Positions 27,976 through 37,121 of a DNA stretch of 64,000 nucleotides are shown piece by piece. Below the pieces are notes generated by a model that had not been told where the DNA came from, ran no database searches, and saw only the letters and a program-made list of their open reading frames with translations. The position numbers and the translations under genes are program-made. Source of the DNA: Bacillus sp. EAC (GTDB lineage Bacteria > Bacillota > Bacilli > Bacillales > Bacillaceae_G); the NCBI RefSeq assembly GCF_002156875.1, contig NZ_NCSY01000007.1, positions 156,901 through 220,900 on the forward strand, in the 5' to 3' direction. Each line of letters opens with the position of its first letter. Positions within the stretch are counted from its first letter, which is position 1.

Positions 27976-29610
27976 GTGAAAGACTTTCAAACTTTAAAAA
28001 TCTTAGATTTATTTCGTTTCATTTTCGAGCGTTTTGGAGTAGATTATCCCACAATGAGAAAAATATTAGCAGTTAAATTAACGATGGATGGTCGTCGGAC
28101 TTCAACGATTTTTAATCAGCATGCTAAGAAATCGAATAAGCCGGAAGAAAATGGGTTTATCAAGTCGTTAGGCATGTATGTGTTTATTAGCCTCGTATTC
28201 ATTCCTTTGATTCTTTTTGGAAAGAACTACCTTTATCAAATGAGCGCTTTTTTTGGAATTGTAATGTTTCTGGTCATGACTTCGATGATATCAGATTTTT
28301 CGAATGTACTTCTCGATATCAGAGATAAAGGAATTCTTCATACGAAACCAATTGGAAAAAAGACTATTAATGCCGCAAAAACGGTACATATATCAATCTA
28401 TCTATTTTTATTAACTGCCGCTCTTACAATTTTACCAGTAGTAGTTGGAACATTTAAGCATGGATTATTATTTTTGTTTATGGCAATAATCGGGCTAATT
28501 TTAGTGAATTTATTCATTGTTGTTTTAACGTCGATTATTTACTATTTCATTTTGCGTTTCTTTGATGGTGAGATGCTAAAAGATATTATTAATTATGTTC
28601 AAATTGGACTTTCTATTACGATTGCAGTAGGTTATCAAGTTCTAGGAAGAGCCTTTAGCTTAGTTGATTTGAAAATTACTTTTTCACCAAGCTGGTGGCA
28701 TTTTCTGATCCCTCCTTTTTGGTTTGGCGCACCATTTGAGCTAATTCTAAACCGACACTCAAGCTTTTATCTCATCGGTTTTTCAATTTTAGCTGTGGTG
28801 ATTCCTATTCTATCGATAGTTGTTTATAACATGATGATGCCATCTTTCGAGAAGAATCTCCAAAAATTAACGAATAACAGTGGCAAAAGTAAACGAAAGG
28901 ACCGAAAGTGGAAAGATTGGTTAATTGGAGTTGTTTGTCGAAGTAATGAAGAGAAGTTATTTTTTCGATTCGCAGATAATATGATGCGTAACGAAAGGGA
29001 ATTTCGATTAAAGGTATACCCCGCATTAGGTCTATCATTGGTGATTCCTTTTGTTTTTTTGTTTAATAAGCTTCAACTTTCTACATATAACGAGTTAAGT
29101 TCGAGTAAGAGTTATTTAGCCATCTATACTTCTTGCTTAATCATTCCAAATGCAATCGCAATGCTAAAATATTCAGGGAAGTATAAAGGTGCTTGGTTAT
29201 ATAAAACAGCACCCATACAAAACTTGGCACCATTATACAGCGCAGTATTAAAGGTATTTATTGCTAATCTCTATTTTCCTGTTTATTTTGTATTAAGTTT
29301 AATTTTTATAGGCATTTTTGGAATAAGAATAATTCCTGATCTTTTGATTGTATTTGTAACCTCGATTTTATATTCGGTTATTTGTTCTCATGATTTTAAA
29401 GGGTCACTACCATTTTCAGAGTCATTTGATGATGCTAAGCAGAATTCTGGCCTGAAAATAATTCTTGCACTTATATTGGCAGGTCTATTTGCAGGAGTTC
29501 ATTTCGCTGTCACCTTTATTCCATACGGAGTGTTTTTTTACTTAGTACTGCTCATCACTGTGACATTCTTTTCATGGAAAAGGGCTTACAAGACAATATG
29601 GAATTATTGA
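27976..29610 (+). CDS. ABC transporter permease, 544 aa
   Basis: Membrane partner of the ATPase directly upstream; GTG start with GAGGGGG 7 nt before it. Hydrophobic segments occur at about 66-85, 90-107, 138-158, 165-195, 210-227 and 265-285. A basic cytoplasmic loop (NNSGKSKRKDRKWKDW) follows, and then about six more (348-364, 385-400, 420-470, 497-540). The protein has no homologous duplicate and no large extracellular domain. Substrate unknown; such two-gene exporters often give self-protection against antimicrobial compounds. Confidence 0.75.
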   Translation: MKDFQTLKILDLFRFIFERFGVDYPTMRKILAVKLTMDGRRTSTIFNQHAKKSNKPEENGFIKSLGMYVFISLVFIPLILFGKNYLYQMSAFFGIVMFLVMTSMISDFSNVLLDIRDKGILHTKPIGKKTINAAKTVHISIYLFLLTAALTILPVVVGTFKHGLLFLFMAIIGLILVNLFIVVLTSIIYYFILRFFDGEMLKDIINYVQIGLSITIAVGYQVLGRAFSLVDLKITFSPSWWHFLIPPFWFGAPFELILNRHSSFYLIGFSILAVVIPILSIVVYNMMMPSFEKNLQKLTNNSGKSKRKDRKWKDWLIGVVCRSNEEKLFFRFADNMMRNEREFRLKVYPALGLSLVIPFVFLFNKLQLSTYNELSSSKSYLAIYTSCLIIPNAIAMLKYSGKYKGAWLYKTAPIQNLAPLYSAVLKVFIANLYFPVYFVLSLIFIGIFGIRIIPDLLIVFVTSILYSVICSHDFKGSLPFSESFDDAKQNSGLKIILALILAGLFAGVHFAVTFIPYGVFFYLVLLITVTFFSWKRAYKTIWNY

Positions 29611-29755
29611 ACTCAAAAACTCTGTGATAACCGAGACATCTGTAAAGCTTAAAGTTATTTAGTAATTGTATAGAGATGGATAAAATAAGGTAATTTTATG
29701 AATGTACGATTCCTATAATTAAAACGCTAATATAGCGTAAGTGAAATTCCATTGT

Positions 29756-29805
29756 AAAAAGCCCAATTACTCAAAGTGAAAATTGATAATTAGGGCTTTT
29801 TATTT
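29756..29805 (+). terminator. Rho-independent terminator of the ABC operon
   Basis: AAAAAGCCC-AATTA pairs with TAATTAGGGCTTTTT (one bulge); T-rich tail. Confidence 0.75.
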
Positions 29806-29912
29806 TTAAAAGATATACTTGATCGATTATCTAAACTAGAAAGTGATGATTAACCAATTTGTTTAAAACGAATAATGTATTGGTCGAACATTTTAGTAAA
29901 GTAATTTTTATT

Positions 29913-30680
29913 TTAGTGTATTTTGATTGGTAAAGTATCAACAAGCTGAGATAGAAATACAAATTTTGCTTCTTGTTTAATTCTAGGAATATACCCTTTA
30001 ATCACATTTGAGGTAATTTCACCAGACGGTCCCACATGCCCAATTGCAATCATAGTAGGCTCTATTTTTATTTTTTCTAAAAGTAATTGACTCTGCTTTT
30101 CTATATGATTAAGTGTATATAAATCATCGAAAAACAACTTATTTTCAATTACCGGTACACTTAACTCTTTTGCAATTTTTGAGACAATACTCCTGTAGTT
30201 TGTTTTGCTATCAAGAAAATATAATCCACGCTCTTTGCAAACAGATAAGACAATTCGCATCACACGCTCATCACCAGTTGCTTTTGAACCCATATGATTA
30301 TTCATACCAATTGCATAAGGAACATCATCAATAGCAGCAATAACTCGTCTTCGGATTTCTTCATTGCTTAAGTCAGTCGTTATAGCATTTGGACCTAGCC
30401 AGCTTGCCTTACCATGCCTTGGTTCCATTGGCATATGAACAATTACTTCATAGCCTTTATCATGAGCAGTTGTTGCATCTTTTTTTGTTGAAGGTAAAAA
30501 GGGCATAACAGCAGCTGTTAATGGAATGGGCAGAGAAAGCATTTGTTCTGTCCCTTTCATATTATTTCCAAAATCATCAATGACAATTGCAACCTTATGA
30601 GTTGGTTCAGCAAATACAGAAGTACAAGCAATAGAAAGAACGACAATAAAAGTAAAAATAGATGTAACCCAAAGCTTCAT
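29913..30680 (-). CDS. Divergent polysaccharide deacetylase (YibQ/DUF610-like), secreted
   Basis: 255 aa with a signal peptide (MKLWVTSIFTFIVVLSIACTSVFA, cleaved after about 24). The core has KVAIVIDDFGNN, LPIPLTAAVMPFLPSTKKDA, HMPMEP, GMNNHMGSKAT, YFLDSKT and IAIGHVGPSGE, matching the DUF610 family with a deacetylase-like fold. The probable metal ligands are the Asp pair of IDDFG and the histidine of NNHMGS. Start at ATG 30680, with AAAGGAG 8 nt upstream; the longer frame from 30710 is not supported. Target polysaccharide unknown, perhaps peptidoglycan. Confidence 0.85.
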   Translation of the reverse strand: MKLWVTSIFTFIVVLSIACTSVFAEPTHKVAIVIDDFGNNMKGTEQMLSLPIPLTAAVMPFLPSTKKDATTAHDKGYEVIVHMPMEPRHGKASWLGPNAITTDLSNEEIRRRVIAAIDDVPYAIGMNNHMGSKATGDERVMRIVLSVCKERGLYFLDSKTNYRSIVSKIAKELSVPVIENKLFFDDLYTLNHIEKQSQLLLEKIKIEPTMIAIGHVGPSGEITSNVIKGYIPRIKQEAKFVFLSQLVDTLPIKIH

Positions 30681-30953
30681 AGAGAATTCTCCTTTTCCGT
30701 AAATAACCATTCAATTCTATTTTCTGTGTTTCCAGAGAAAATAACCGTATTAATCGAAAAAAGATCTGTTAAATTCCATATTGAAGTAAAGTTCAGGGAA
30801 AAAAGCATCAAATGTTTACGAAATTTTTTTTGGGAACATTAATTTAATGTGTATTTTACGCATACGATAGTTGAAATGCTTAATTGAGTGTTCAAATACC
30901 TTTTTATTTTGATGTCAAGTCGTATTGTATTTATTAATTAGGTGGTGTTTTGA

Positions 30954-31253
30954 TTGAAAAACCGTTCGAAGGAATCCTGGATTCGATGGTATGAAGACGG
31001 AATGTCATTTGAAACAATGAGGGAATCACATGAGTGGGCATATAGTGTAATTTATAATGAAATAGGTAATATTTTTGACGGATACAAAACTAAAGATGAA
31101 AAAATTGCTACTGCCTTAGTTTTTGAGTTAGTAAGATCAAATACCTTAAATGGAGAAAGATTTAATCTATTTTCAGATGTAGAAAAAATAAATAATCAGC
31201 TGATTTTTAAAGTTTGGGTCAAGAAAATCGAAGGATCTCATGAAGATAATTGA
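30954..31253 (+). CDS. Hypothetical protein, 99 aa
   Basis: TTG start at 30954 with AGGTGGTG about 8 nt upstream. Soluble, rich in Glu, Trp and Asn (ESWIRWYEDGMSFETM, WAYSVIYNEIGNIFDGY). No family recognised. A small hairpin terminator follows at once, which supports a real gene. Confidence 0.55.
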   Translation: MKNRSKESWIRWYEDGMSFETMRESHEWAYSVIYNEIGNIFDGYKTKDEKIATALVFELVRSNTLNGERFNLFSDVEKINNQLIFKVWVKKIEGSHEDN

Positions 31254-31614
31254 AAAGTAAGAACTGTATTGGTCAGTTCATTTTTTATTGAAATAACTGG
31301 AAATTTAGTTAAAAAGGTTATATTAGAGTAAACAGCTAATAATTTCGCTAAGGATTAATCTAATGGTTGGATAAATATTATTTAGCAGAGATTCAATGAA
31401 TACAGTAAGAAAAGCTGGAGAGGGAATGGATAGTTGAAAATAAACCTTATAATAATCTAATTGAAATCTTTTAGTAATAAATTAAATAGTCAATGAAAGG
31501 AAAGAAATAAAAGAACATCAAAATTTTTATAGTTAGTTAAATGATTCAATAATTTCCGAGTTTTGAACTAAGTTGTGCGTTATATGACTAACTAGGACTA
31601 CAGCGGTAGTCCTT
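31254..31614 (+). other. Intergenic region with two terminators
   Basis: No protein gene. Terminators lie at 31261-31290 and 31594-31620; the sequence between them has no clear features. Confidence 0.4.
31261..31290 (+). terminator. Rho-independent terminator
   Basis: GAACTG/CAGTTC stem, 7-nt loop, ATTTTTTATT tail. Confidence 0.6.
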
Positions 31615-31620
31615 TTATTT
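31594..31620 (+). terminator. Plus-strand terminator facing the minus-strand gene
   Basis: AGGACTAC AGCG GTAGTCCT, then TTTATTTT. No plus-strand gene ends nearby, so it may close read-through or an unannotated RNA. Confidence 0.65.
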
Positions 31621-31830
31621 TGCCATGTTTCTTTTTTCGATTAACCTCTTAACATTTTCTTTTGGATCCCAGCAGTTAAAGATATAGTTCGGTTTGGTTA
31701 TAAATCCTAGTCTCTTACATATATATTGAATTTCAAATCCCGCTACTTTTTTCACTTCAAAATGAACACATGTTGCGCAGTAATGATAGTTTTCTATTTT
31801 AAACACTCTCCAGTCTTTATGGCCTACCAA
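31615..31830 (-). CDS. Small cysteine-containing hypothetical protein, 71 aa
   Basis: Four cysteines in the pattern YCATCVHF ... YICKRLGF ... FNCWDPK suggest a small metal-binding knuckle. The start at the TTG at 31830 has no good ribosome site; GGAGAG lies inside the frame about 20 nt later, so the true protein may be about 12 residues shorter. Function unknown. Confidence 0.5.
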   Translation of the reverse strand: MVGHKDWRVFKIENYHYCATCVHFEVKKVAGFEIQYICKRLGFITKPNYIFNCWDPKENVKRLIEKRNMAK

Positions 31831-31977
31831 AATAGTAAATCGATCGACTAATAATTAAAAGCTTGATGCTGTGTATAGATAAGAGCTATTCATATAGCAA
31901 AGTCTAAGTATAATCTGTGCTCCTTTATTAATGCAAAACCTATCAACTTATAAAAAGGCACAATATACGACATAGTA

Positions 31978-32006
31978 TTGCATAATTAAACAAGAATAGA
32001 TATAAT
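31978..32006 (+). promoter_or_regulatory. Sigma-A promoter of the amino-acid ABC operon
   Basis: TTGCAT and TATAAT separated by exactly 17 nt, about 90 nt before the first gene. Confidence 0.75.
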
Positions 32007-32028
32007 TATTTAAAGTCTAAATATAGTA

Positions 32029-32043
32029 AATATTCTATATATT
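32029..32043 (+). promoter_or_regulatory. Possible CodY box
   Basis: AATATTCTATATATT agrees with the CodY consensus AATTTTCWGAAAATT at 11 of 15 positions and lies just after the expected transcription start. CodY control of amino-acid uptake is common in Bacillus; AT-rich DNA gives chance matches. Confidence 0.35.
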
Positions 32044-32094
32044 TAAATTATTAGGCAATTAAACTACATATATATCTATTTGGGGGTAAATTTA

Positions 32095-32913
32095 ATGAAA
32101 AAGTTCAAAAAACTATCTTTTGCTTTTGCGGTTTCTACAGCACTTATTTTATCTGGATGTGGAACAAAGGATTCAAAAACTGGCGGGAAAAGCTCAGATG
32201 ATAAGCCTTTACGAGTTGTAACAGACGCGGCTTATGCTCCATTTGAATATCTTGATAAAGGTAAAATTGTCGGATTTGATGTTGATTTTACAAATGCAGT
32301 TGCTAAAGAAGCGGGAATAAAAATTGATATTGTCAACACAGGATGGGACCCATTATTTGCTGAGATTGGTGGAAAGCTTGCTGATATCGGTATGTCTTCT
32401 ATTTCTATTAATGCAGAGCGTGAGAAAACATATGACTTTACTACTCCTTATTTCCTTTCTATTAATAAAATCTTAGTTCCTGAAGGTAGTGATATTAAAT
32501 CTGCACAGGACTTAAAAGGTAAAACGGTCGCAGTTCAAAATGGAACAACAGGACAAGAAGCAATTGAAAAAATGTTTGGAAAAAATAATAAAAATCTAAA
32601 AAAATTCGAAAATAATAATCTTGCAATCTTAGAATTAACAAGTGGTGGGGCTGATGCAGTAGTAGCAGATAATGGTGTAATTGAGGCTTATGCAAAAAAT
32701 AACCCTGATAAAAAATTAGTCGTTATCGGTGATGATAATAGCTTTGATCCTGAATACTATGGCTTATTGCTACAAGATGGAAGCAAATTAAAAGGAAAAC
32801 TTGATAAAGCAATTAAAGCAGTAGTTGAAAATGGAACATATGAAGAACTTTATAAAAAACACTTTGGTGCTGAACCAGATCTTGAGACATTAAAGGCTGA
32901 ACAAAATAAATAG
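32095..32913 (+). CDS. Amino-acid ABC transporter substrate-binding lipoprotein
   Basis: 272 aa. Lipobox LILSGCG anchors the protein at about Cys21. The PBPb fold for polar amino acids is clear: LRVVTDAAYAPFEYLDKGKIVGFDVDF at the start, GWDPLFAEIGGKLADIGMSSISI and KGKTVAVQNGTTGQEA. It captures a polar or basic amino acid outside the membrane and delivers it to the permease encoded next. ATG at 32095 with GGGGG 8 nt upstream is chosen over the earlier in-frame start at 32080. Confidence 0.93.
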   Translation: MKKFKKLSFAFAVSTALILSGCGTKDSKTGGKSSDDKPLRVVTDAAYAPFEYLDKGKIVGFDVDFTNAVAKEAGIKIDIVNTGWDPLFAEIGGKLADIGMSSISINAEREKTYDFTTPYFLSINKILVPEGSDIKSAQDLKGKTVAVQNGTTGQEAIEKMFGKNNKNLKKFENNNLAILELTSGGADAVVADNGVIEAYAKNNPDKKLVVIGDDNSFDPEYYGLLLQDGSKLKGKLDKAIKAVVENGTYEELYKKHFGAEPDLETLKAEQNK

Positions 32914-32921
32914 TTTAAAAG

Positions 32922-32954
32922 AAATTGCGTAACGCAAGTGGTGTTACGCAATTT
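32922..32954 (+). promoter_or_regulatory. Intra-operon hairpin between binding protein and permease
   Basis: AAATTGCGTAAC/GTTACGCAATTT, a perfect 12-bp stem without a strong T run. Such stems usually protect the 3' end of the binding-protein mRNA so that it is made in excess over the permease. Confidence 0.7.
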
Positions 32955-32976
32955 TAGTTAAATAGGGGGACTGTAC

Positions 32977-33633
32977 ATGGGATTTGATTTTAAAATCATT
33001 CAAGAATATTTGCCATTTTTCTTTCAAGGGACACTACTTACCATATCCCTATCGTTAGCAGGAATTGCGTTAGGTACCATTATCGGTTTATTTATTGGTT
33101 TAGGTAAAATGCAAACAAATAAATGGTTAGCTTTGCCATTTGTTTGGTATATCAATTTCTTCCGAGGCACGCCATTATTTGTTCAACTTCTATTAATTCA
33201 CTTTGGAGTTGTCCCTTTATTTATTGATAAAACGAATGCAATTGCTGCAACAATTATCGCGCTATCGTTAAATTCTGCAGCATATATAGCTGAGATTTTC
33301 CGAGCGGGGATTCAATCAATTGATAAAGGTCAAATGGAAGCTTCACGCTCTTTAGGTATGACACATGTACAAGCCATGAGATATGTAATTATACCCCAAG
33401 CCGTAAAACGTATGATTCCGCCACTCGGAAATGAATTTATCGTATTAATTAAAGAATCTTCAATTGCTGCGATTATAGCCGCTCCTGAGATTATGTATTG
33501 GAGTAGAGCAATGCAAGGTCAATACTATAAAGTATGGGAGCCATTCTTATCCGCTGCAATCATCTACCTAGTCCTAACGCTTACATTAAACTTTGTCTTA
33601 AATCGCGTTGAAAGAAGGCTGACAACAAAATGA
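32977..33633 (+). CDS. Amino-acid ABC transporter permease (His/Glu/Gln/Arg family)
   Basis: 218 aa with five membrane segments. It starts [29 protein letters not shown], has the family pattern [21 protein letters not shown], and carries the EAA motif that contacts the ATPase ([38 protein letters not shown]). It forms a homodimer channel with the ATPase encoded next, overlapping by 4 nt. AGGGGG precedes ATG. Confidence 0.93.
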   Translation: MGFDFKIIQEYLPFFFQGTLLTISLSLAGIALGTIIGLFIGLGKMQTNKWLALPFVWYINFFRGTPLFVQLLLIHFGVVPLFIDKTNAIAATIIALSLNSAAYIAEIFRAGIQSIDKGQMEASRSLGMTHVQAMRYVIIPQAVKRMIPPLGNEFIVLIKESSIAAIIAAPEIMYWSRAMQGQYYKVWEPFLSAAIIYLVLTLTLNFVLNRVERRLTTK

Positions 33634-34352
33634 TTAAAGTAGATAAATTAAAAAAGTCATTTGGTGCATTAGAGGTTTTAAAAGATATCAGTATCGAAAT
33701 TGAACCACGAGAGGTTGTAGTAGTGATTGGTCCTTCGGGTTCAGGTAAATCGACATTCCTCCGCTGTTTGAATATGTTAGAGGATATAACAGAGGGAAAT
33801 GTGTATATTGAAGGTATTGAACTAACAGATAAAAATACAAATATTAATGAAATACGAACAGAAGTAGGTATGGTATTTCAGCATTTTAATCTATTTCCCC
33901 ATCTTTCAGTCTTGGAAAATATTATGCTAGCACCAACTAAAGTGCGAAATAAAACAAAAGAAGCTTCTAAGGATAAAGCACTCGAGCTCTTAAATAAAGT
34001 AGGACTTGCTGACAAAGCAAATAAGTTCCCAGATTCTTTATCTGGTGGTCAAAAGCAACGAGTTGCAATAGCAAGAGCATTAGCAATGGAACCTAAAATT
34101 ATGTTATTTGACGAGCCTACTTCAGCATTAGATCCTGAAATGGTTGGTGAAGTATTAGAAGTAATGAAGCAATTAGCTAGAGAAGGAATGACAATGGTTG
34201 TCGTAACACATGAAATGGGATTTGCTCGTGAGGTTGGAGATCGAGTGATATTTATGGATCAAGGTTATATTGTTGAAGAAAATGAACCGGATCAAATTTT
34301 TGATCATCCTATGAATGAACGTACGAAGAGTTTCTTAAGTAAAGTACTTTAG
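33630..34352 (+). CDS. Amino-acid ABC transporter ATP-binding protein (GlnQ/ArtM type)
   Basis: 240 aa: Walker [11 protein letters not shown]-loop [16 protein letters not shown], signature [15 protein letters not shown], Walker [22 protein letters not shown]-loop [15 protein letters not shown]. This is the typical polar amino-acid importer ATPase. Its ATG overlaps the permease stop by 4 nt and a terminator follows, so it closes the three-gene operon. Confidence 0.94.
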   Translation: MIKVDKLKKSFGALEVLKDISIEIEPREVVVVIGPSGSGKSTFLRCLNMLEDITEGNVYIEGIELTDKNTNINEIRTEVGMVFQHFNLFPHLSVLENIMLAPTKVRNKTKEASKDKALELLNKVGLADKANKFPDSLSGGQKQRVAIARALAMEPKIMLFDEPTSALDPEMVGEVLEVMKQLAREGMTMVVVTHEMGFAREVGDRVIFMDQGYIVEENEPDQIFDHPMNERTKSFLSKVL

Positions 34353-34359
34353 CCAATTA

Positions 34360-34389
34360 GGAGCTGACTATATGTCAGTTCTTTTTTAT
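34360..34389 (+). terminator. Rho-independent terminator of the amino-acid ABC operon
   Basis: GAGCTGAC/GTCAGTTC stem with loop TATAT and a T6 tail. Confidence 0.85.
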
Positions 34390-34558
34390 TTATAAGCCAT
34401 TTTTACCATTAATTTCTTTTAATCATAATTAACATGAAACAATCTTATATTAGTACAAGAGTATTTCCATTCTATAAAAGTAAGGAAGACAATAAAAAGA
34501 AGATAGTAATCTATCATTTTTAAGTGCGCTAAAATTTAATGGATAGGAGTAGGTCGTA

Positions 34559-35455
34559 TTGATCCTTCCTCAGTCTGTCATATTGAAGGAAGTTGGCCCT
34601 AGAATTCGATTAATAGATGGCAATCAACTTCAAATCGAACAGAAATTACACTGGATACATTTATTAGTTGATAGTGGCTTATCAAATATTGAAGTTTCTT
34701 CCTTTATTCGTACGGAAAATAAACAGGATTTTAATAAGGCAGCTGAATTAGTTTTAAAACTTAAAAGAAATGTAGATTTAAAATATAGTGTACTCGTTCC
34801 TAATAAAAGAGGTTTAACAAGAGCGTTTGTCGTAAACGCAGATGAAGTTAATCTATTTGTTTCAGCAAGTGAAACTTCTAATCAAAAAATGAAAGATTGT
34901 AGTATTCAGCATACGATGAATGAAATTAGAAAAATAGTTGGAGAATGTAAAGATAATAAGACAAAGACAAGGGCTTATATAGCAAATGTATTTGGCTGTC
35001 GCTATGAGGGCAATATAAGCTTTCAAAAATCAATAAATCTATCAAACCAGTTGTTAGAAGATGGAATTGATGAATTATCATTTATAGATTCTACGGGCCT
35101 TGCAACTCCACCTCTTGTAACTCATTTTTTAGAAGAACTCTTACTGGAAGTTCCAAAAGATCGATGTTCAATGCAATTTGATAATACGTATGGTTTAGCG
35201 ATAACGAATGTATACACTTCATTATTGTATGGAGTGGAGCGTTTTGAATCATCAAACGGTGGATATGGTGGTAGTTTACCAAATACGATGATAAACCAAA
35301 CAGTTGCAACAGAAGATATCATCTCTTTGATGCATCAATTAGGTGTATATACAGGTGTTGATGAACAAAAACTCCATGAAGCGACCAACTATATTTCAAA
35401 TCAAATAAACAAAGAACCGATTAGTAAATTATTTTCGGTCCTGAAAACGGAATAG
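34559..35455 (+). CDS. HMG-CoA lyase-like TIM-barrel protein, predicted catalytically inactive
   Basis: 298 aa, collinear with hydroxymethylglutaryl-CoA lyase (YngG type): KEVGPR, IEVSSF, VLVPNKRGL, NLFVSASET, TRAYIANVFGCRYEG, ATEDIISLMHQLG. The catalytic residues are gone. In the family, Asp of GPRDG, both His of HFHDT, an Asn before ATED and the Cys of GGCPYAPG bind metal or catalyse. Here these are Ile16, Gln206 and Asp208, a Thr or Gln, and Ser239 (GGYGGSLPN). The frame is intact, with AGGAGT before a TTG start, so it is not a simple pseudogene. It may be a pseudoenzyme or have a new activity. No other leucine-catabolism genes are nearby. Confidence 0.8.
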   Translation: MILPQSVILKEVGPRIRLIDGNQLQIEQKLHWIHLLVDSGLSNIEVSSFIRTENKQDFNKAAELVLKLKRNVDLKYSVLVPNKRGLTRAFVVNADEVNLFVSASETSNQKMKDCSIQHTMNEIRKIVGECKDNKTKTRAYIANVFGCRYEGNISFQKSINLSNQLLEDGIDELSFIDSTGLATPPLVTHFLEELLLEVPKDRCSMQFDNTYGLAITNVYTSLLYGVERFESSNGGYGGSLPNTMINQTVATEDIISLMHQLGVYTGVDEQKLHEATNYISNQINKEPISKLFSVLKTE

Positions 35456-35513
35456 TATCTTTATTTTTGCGAGCAGACTGAAACAAATATTTTTTGGATA
35501 TTGTTAGTACGCT

Positions 35514-35542
35514 GATAGCATCTTTTTAGATGCTATTTTTTA
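35514..35542 (+). terminator. Rho-independent terminator
   Basis: ATAGCATCT/AGATGCTAT stem, TTTT loop, T-rich tail, 60 nt after the lyase-like gene. Confidence 0.8.
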
Positions 35543-35724
35543 TTGCAAGTCTTTGTGCAGAAATTAAATTGTTTTAACTTTTTATGATACCTGATTTGTT
35601 TAGCTTATAAGTTTCATATTATTTTCATAGCTTTTCTAAAATTAGCATAAAGTGTAGAAGGACAAGTGTTTTCTAAAAATGTAATTCAATTCAGTTAGAA
35701 GGTTGAGTAAAGGGGGAAAAGTGT

Positions 35725-36504
35725 ATGTCTAGTTTTGAGGCATTTATATTAGGAATCATACAAGGTTTAACTGAATTCCTTCCAATTAGTAGTACAGGCC
35801 ATTTATATATAGGCAGACATTTATTTGGTTTAGATGAAGCGGGGCTATTATTAGATACACTATTGCATATTGGGACGCTATTAGCAGTTTTTGTTTTTTA
35901 TAAAGATGAATGGAAGATGTTATTGAAAAAACCTTTTTCAAAATTAACTTTATTATTAGTAGTAGGTACAATTCCAGCTGTTATTGTTGGCTTGTTATTT
36001 AAAGATTTCTTTGATGCAATCTCAGTATCAGGTAAAACAATTGGTTGGGAGTTCATCTTTACAGGCATCATTTTATTTTTGGCAGATCGAAATCGAAAAG
36101 GTAGTAAAACAATGGAAGAATTAACTTGGAAGGACGCATTATTCATTGGATTTTTCCAAGCATTAGCCATTTTCCCAGCGGTTTCACGTTCGGGACTAAC
36201 GATTGCCGCTGCATTATTTAAAGGAATGGAACGAAAAAGTGCAGCTTATTTTTCATTTCTTTTGTCAACACCAGCTATTGTTGGAGGTATCGTATTACAA
36301 GGGAAAGATCTAATAGGTGGGAGTGTCGAGCAAATATCATTTGTTCCATTGTTCATTGGTACTTTAGCATCAGCGATATTTGGATATCTTGCGATCAACT
36401 GGATGATTAATTTATTAAAGAAACAATCACTTAATGTGTTTGGATATTACGTTATATTCCTTGGAGTAGGAATAGTCATTCTCCAGCATTTACATATCTT
36501 TTAA
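35725..36504 (+). CDS. uppP: Undecaprenyl-diphosphatase
   Basis: Integral membrane phosphatase of 259 aa that recycles the peptidoglycan lipid carrier; extra copies give bacitracin resistance. Family signatures are IIQGLTEFLPISSTGHL near the N-terminus, with the catalytic Glu and Ser, and FPAVSRSGLTIAAALFKGMERKSAAYFSFLLSTPAI, with the catalytic Arg. About eight membrane segments. AAGGGGG precedes ATG. Stands alone. Confidence 0.95.
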   Translation: MSSFEAFILGIIQGLTEFLPISSTGHLYIGRHLFGLDEAGLLLDTLLHIGTLLAVFVFYKDEWKMLLKKPFSKLTLLLVVGTIPAVIVGLLFKDFFDAISVSGKTIGWEFIFTGIILFLADRNRKGSKTMEELTWKDALFIGFFQALAIFPAVSRSGLTIAAALFKGMERKSAAYFSFLLSTPAIVGGIVLQGKDLIGGSVEQISFVPLFIGTLASAIFGYLAINWMINLLKKQSLNVFGYYVIFLGVGIVILQHLHIF

Positions 36505-36619
36505 AAGTGATTTTTTAAAATGGATGCGACAATCATATATAAGCTACGAGTCGTACGAATACAGATCAGTTATTTGTAAACTTTAAGAAAAACTCTAGAA
36601 GTATAGAGGGGGGATGAAA

Positions 36620-36966
36620 TTGATTAATAGAATGGATTTATCAGAAAAAGAACTGCTAATAGTATCAGCAGAGATGCAATATAAAAAGAAACATTTATCT
36701 GTATCATACTTACTATTATTTATAACAGGTATCTTTGGTGGCCATAGATTTTATAATAGAAGATACGGTACTGCTGTTACTCAATTAATTTTAACTATTT
36801 CATTCTTCCTATCACCAATTACACTTATTTGGTTGATATTTGACCTGTTACACTTATTTGGTTGATATTTGACCTGTATTATATTTTAGAAATAGTGGAA
36901 GAAAATAATGAAGAAGAAGAAAAACTTATTATAAAAAAATGTTTTAAAGCAAGAGGAACGATATAA
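36620..36966 (+). pseudogene. TM2-domain membrane protein, frameshifted by a 29-bp tandem duplication
   Basis: The N-terminal part has the TM2 pattern: KKKHLSVSYLLLFITGIFGGHRFYNRRYGTAVTQLILT, then a second helix ending TLIWLIFDL. The present frame stops at 36865. A perfect 29-bp direct duplication (36820-36848 and 36849-36877) lies across that point. Without one copy the frame would continue YYILEIVEENNEEEEKLIIKK to a stop at 36966. I place the start at the TTG at 36620, because GAGGGGGG ends 6 nt before it; ATG 36614 is too close. The truncated product of about 81 aa may still insert in the membrane. Confidence 0.8.
36820..36877. repeat. Perfect 29-bp tandem duplication inside the TM2 gene
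   Basis: Two adjacent identical 29-bp units, each beginning TACACTTATTTGG and ending TTTGACCTGT. As 29 is not a multiple of three, the second copy shifts the frame. Confidence 0.95.
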
Positions 36967-37082
36967 AAAATTTGATGTACTATTGTAAGTGGAAAATTCT
37001 TTATATAAATTTACTTTTTTCGAAACTATAATTGGCATTAAGTGTTTTAAAAATATATTGACTTTAAAAGAATAGTATCAAT

Positions 37083-37116
37083 AAAAAAGCACAGGGAAAT
37101 TACTTCCTGTGCTTTG
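37083..37116 (-). terminator. Terminator of sleB-ypeB
   Basis: Minus-strand stem AAAGCACAGG/CCTGTGCTTT followed by TTT. Confidence 0.85.
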
Positions 37117-37121
37117 GCATT

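Noticed and set aside
31860..32094. T-box or other riboswitch before the amino-acid ABC operon
   Set aside because: No specifier loop, T-box sequence or anti-terminator pair can be found.
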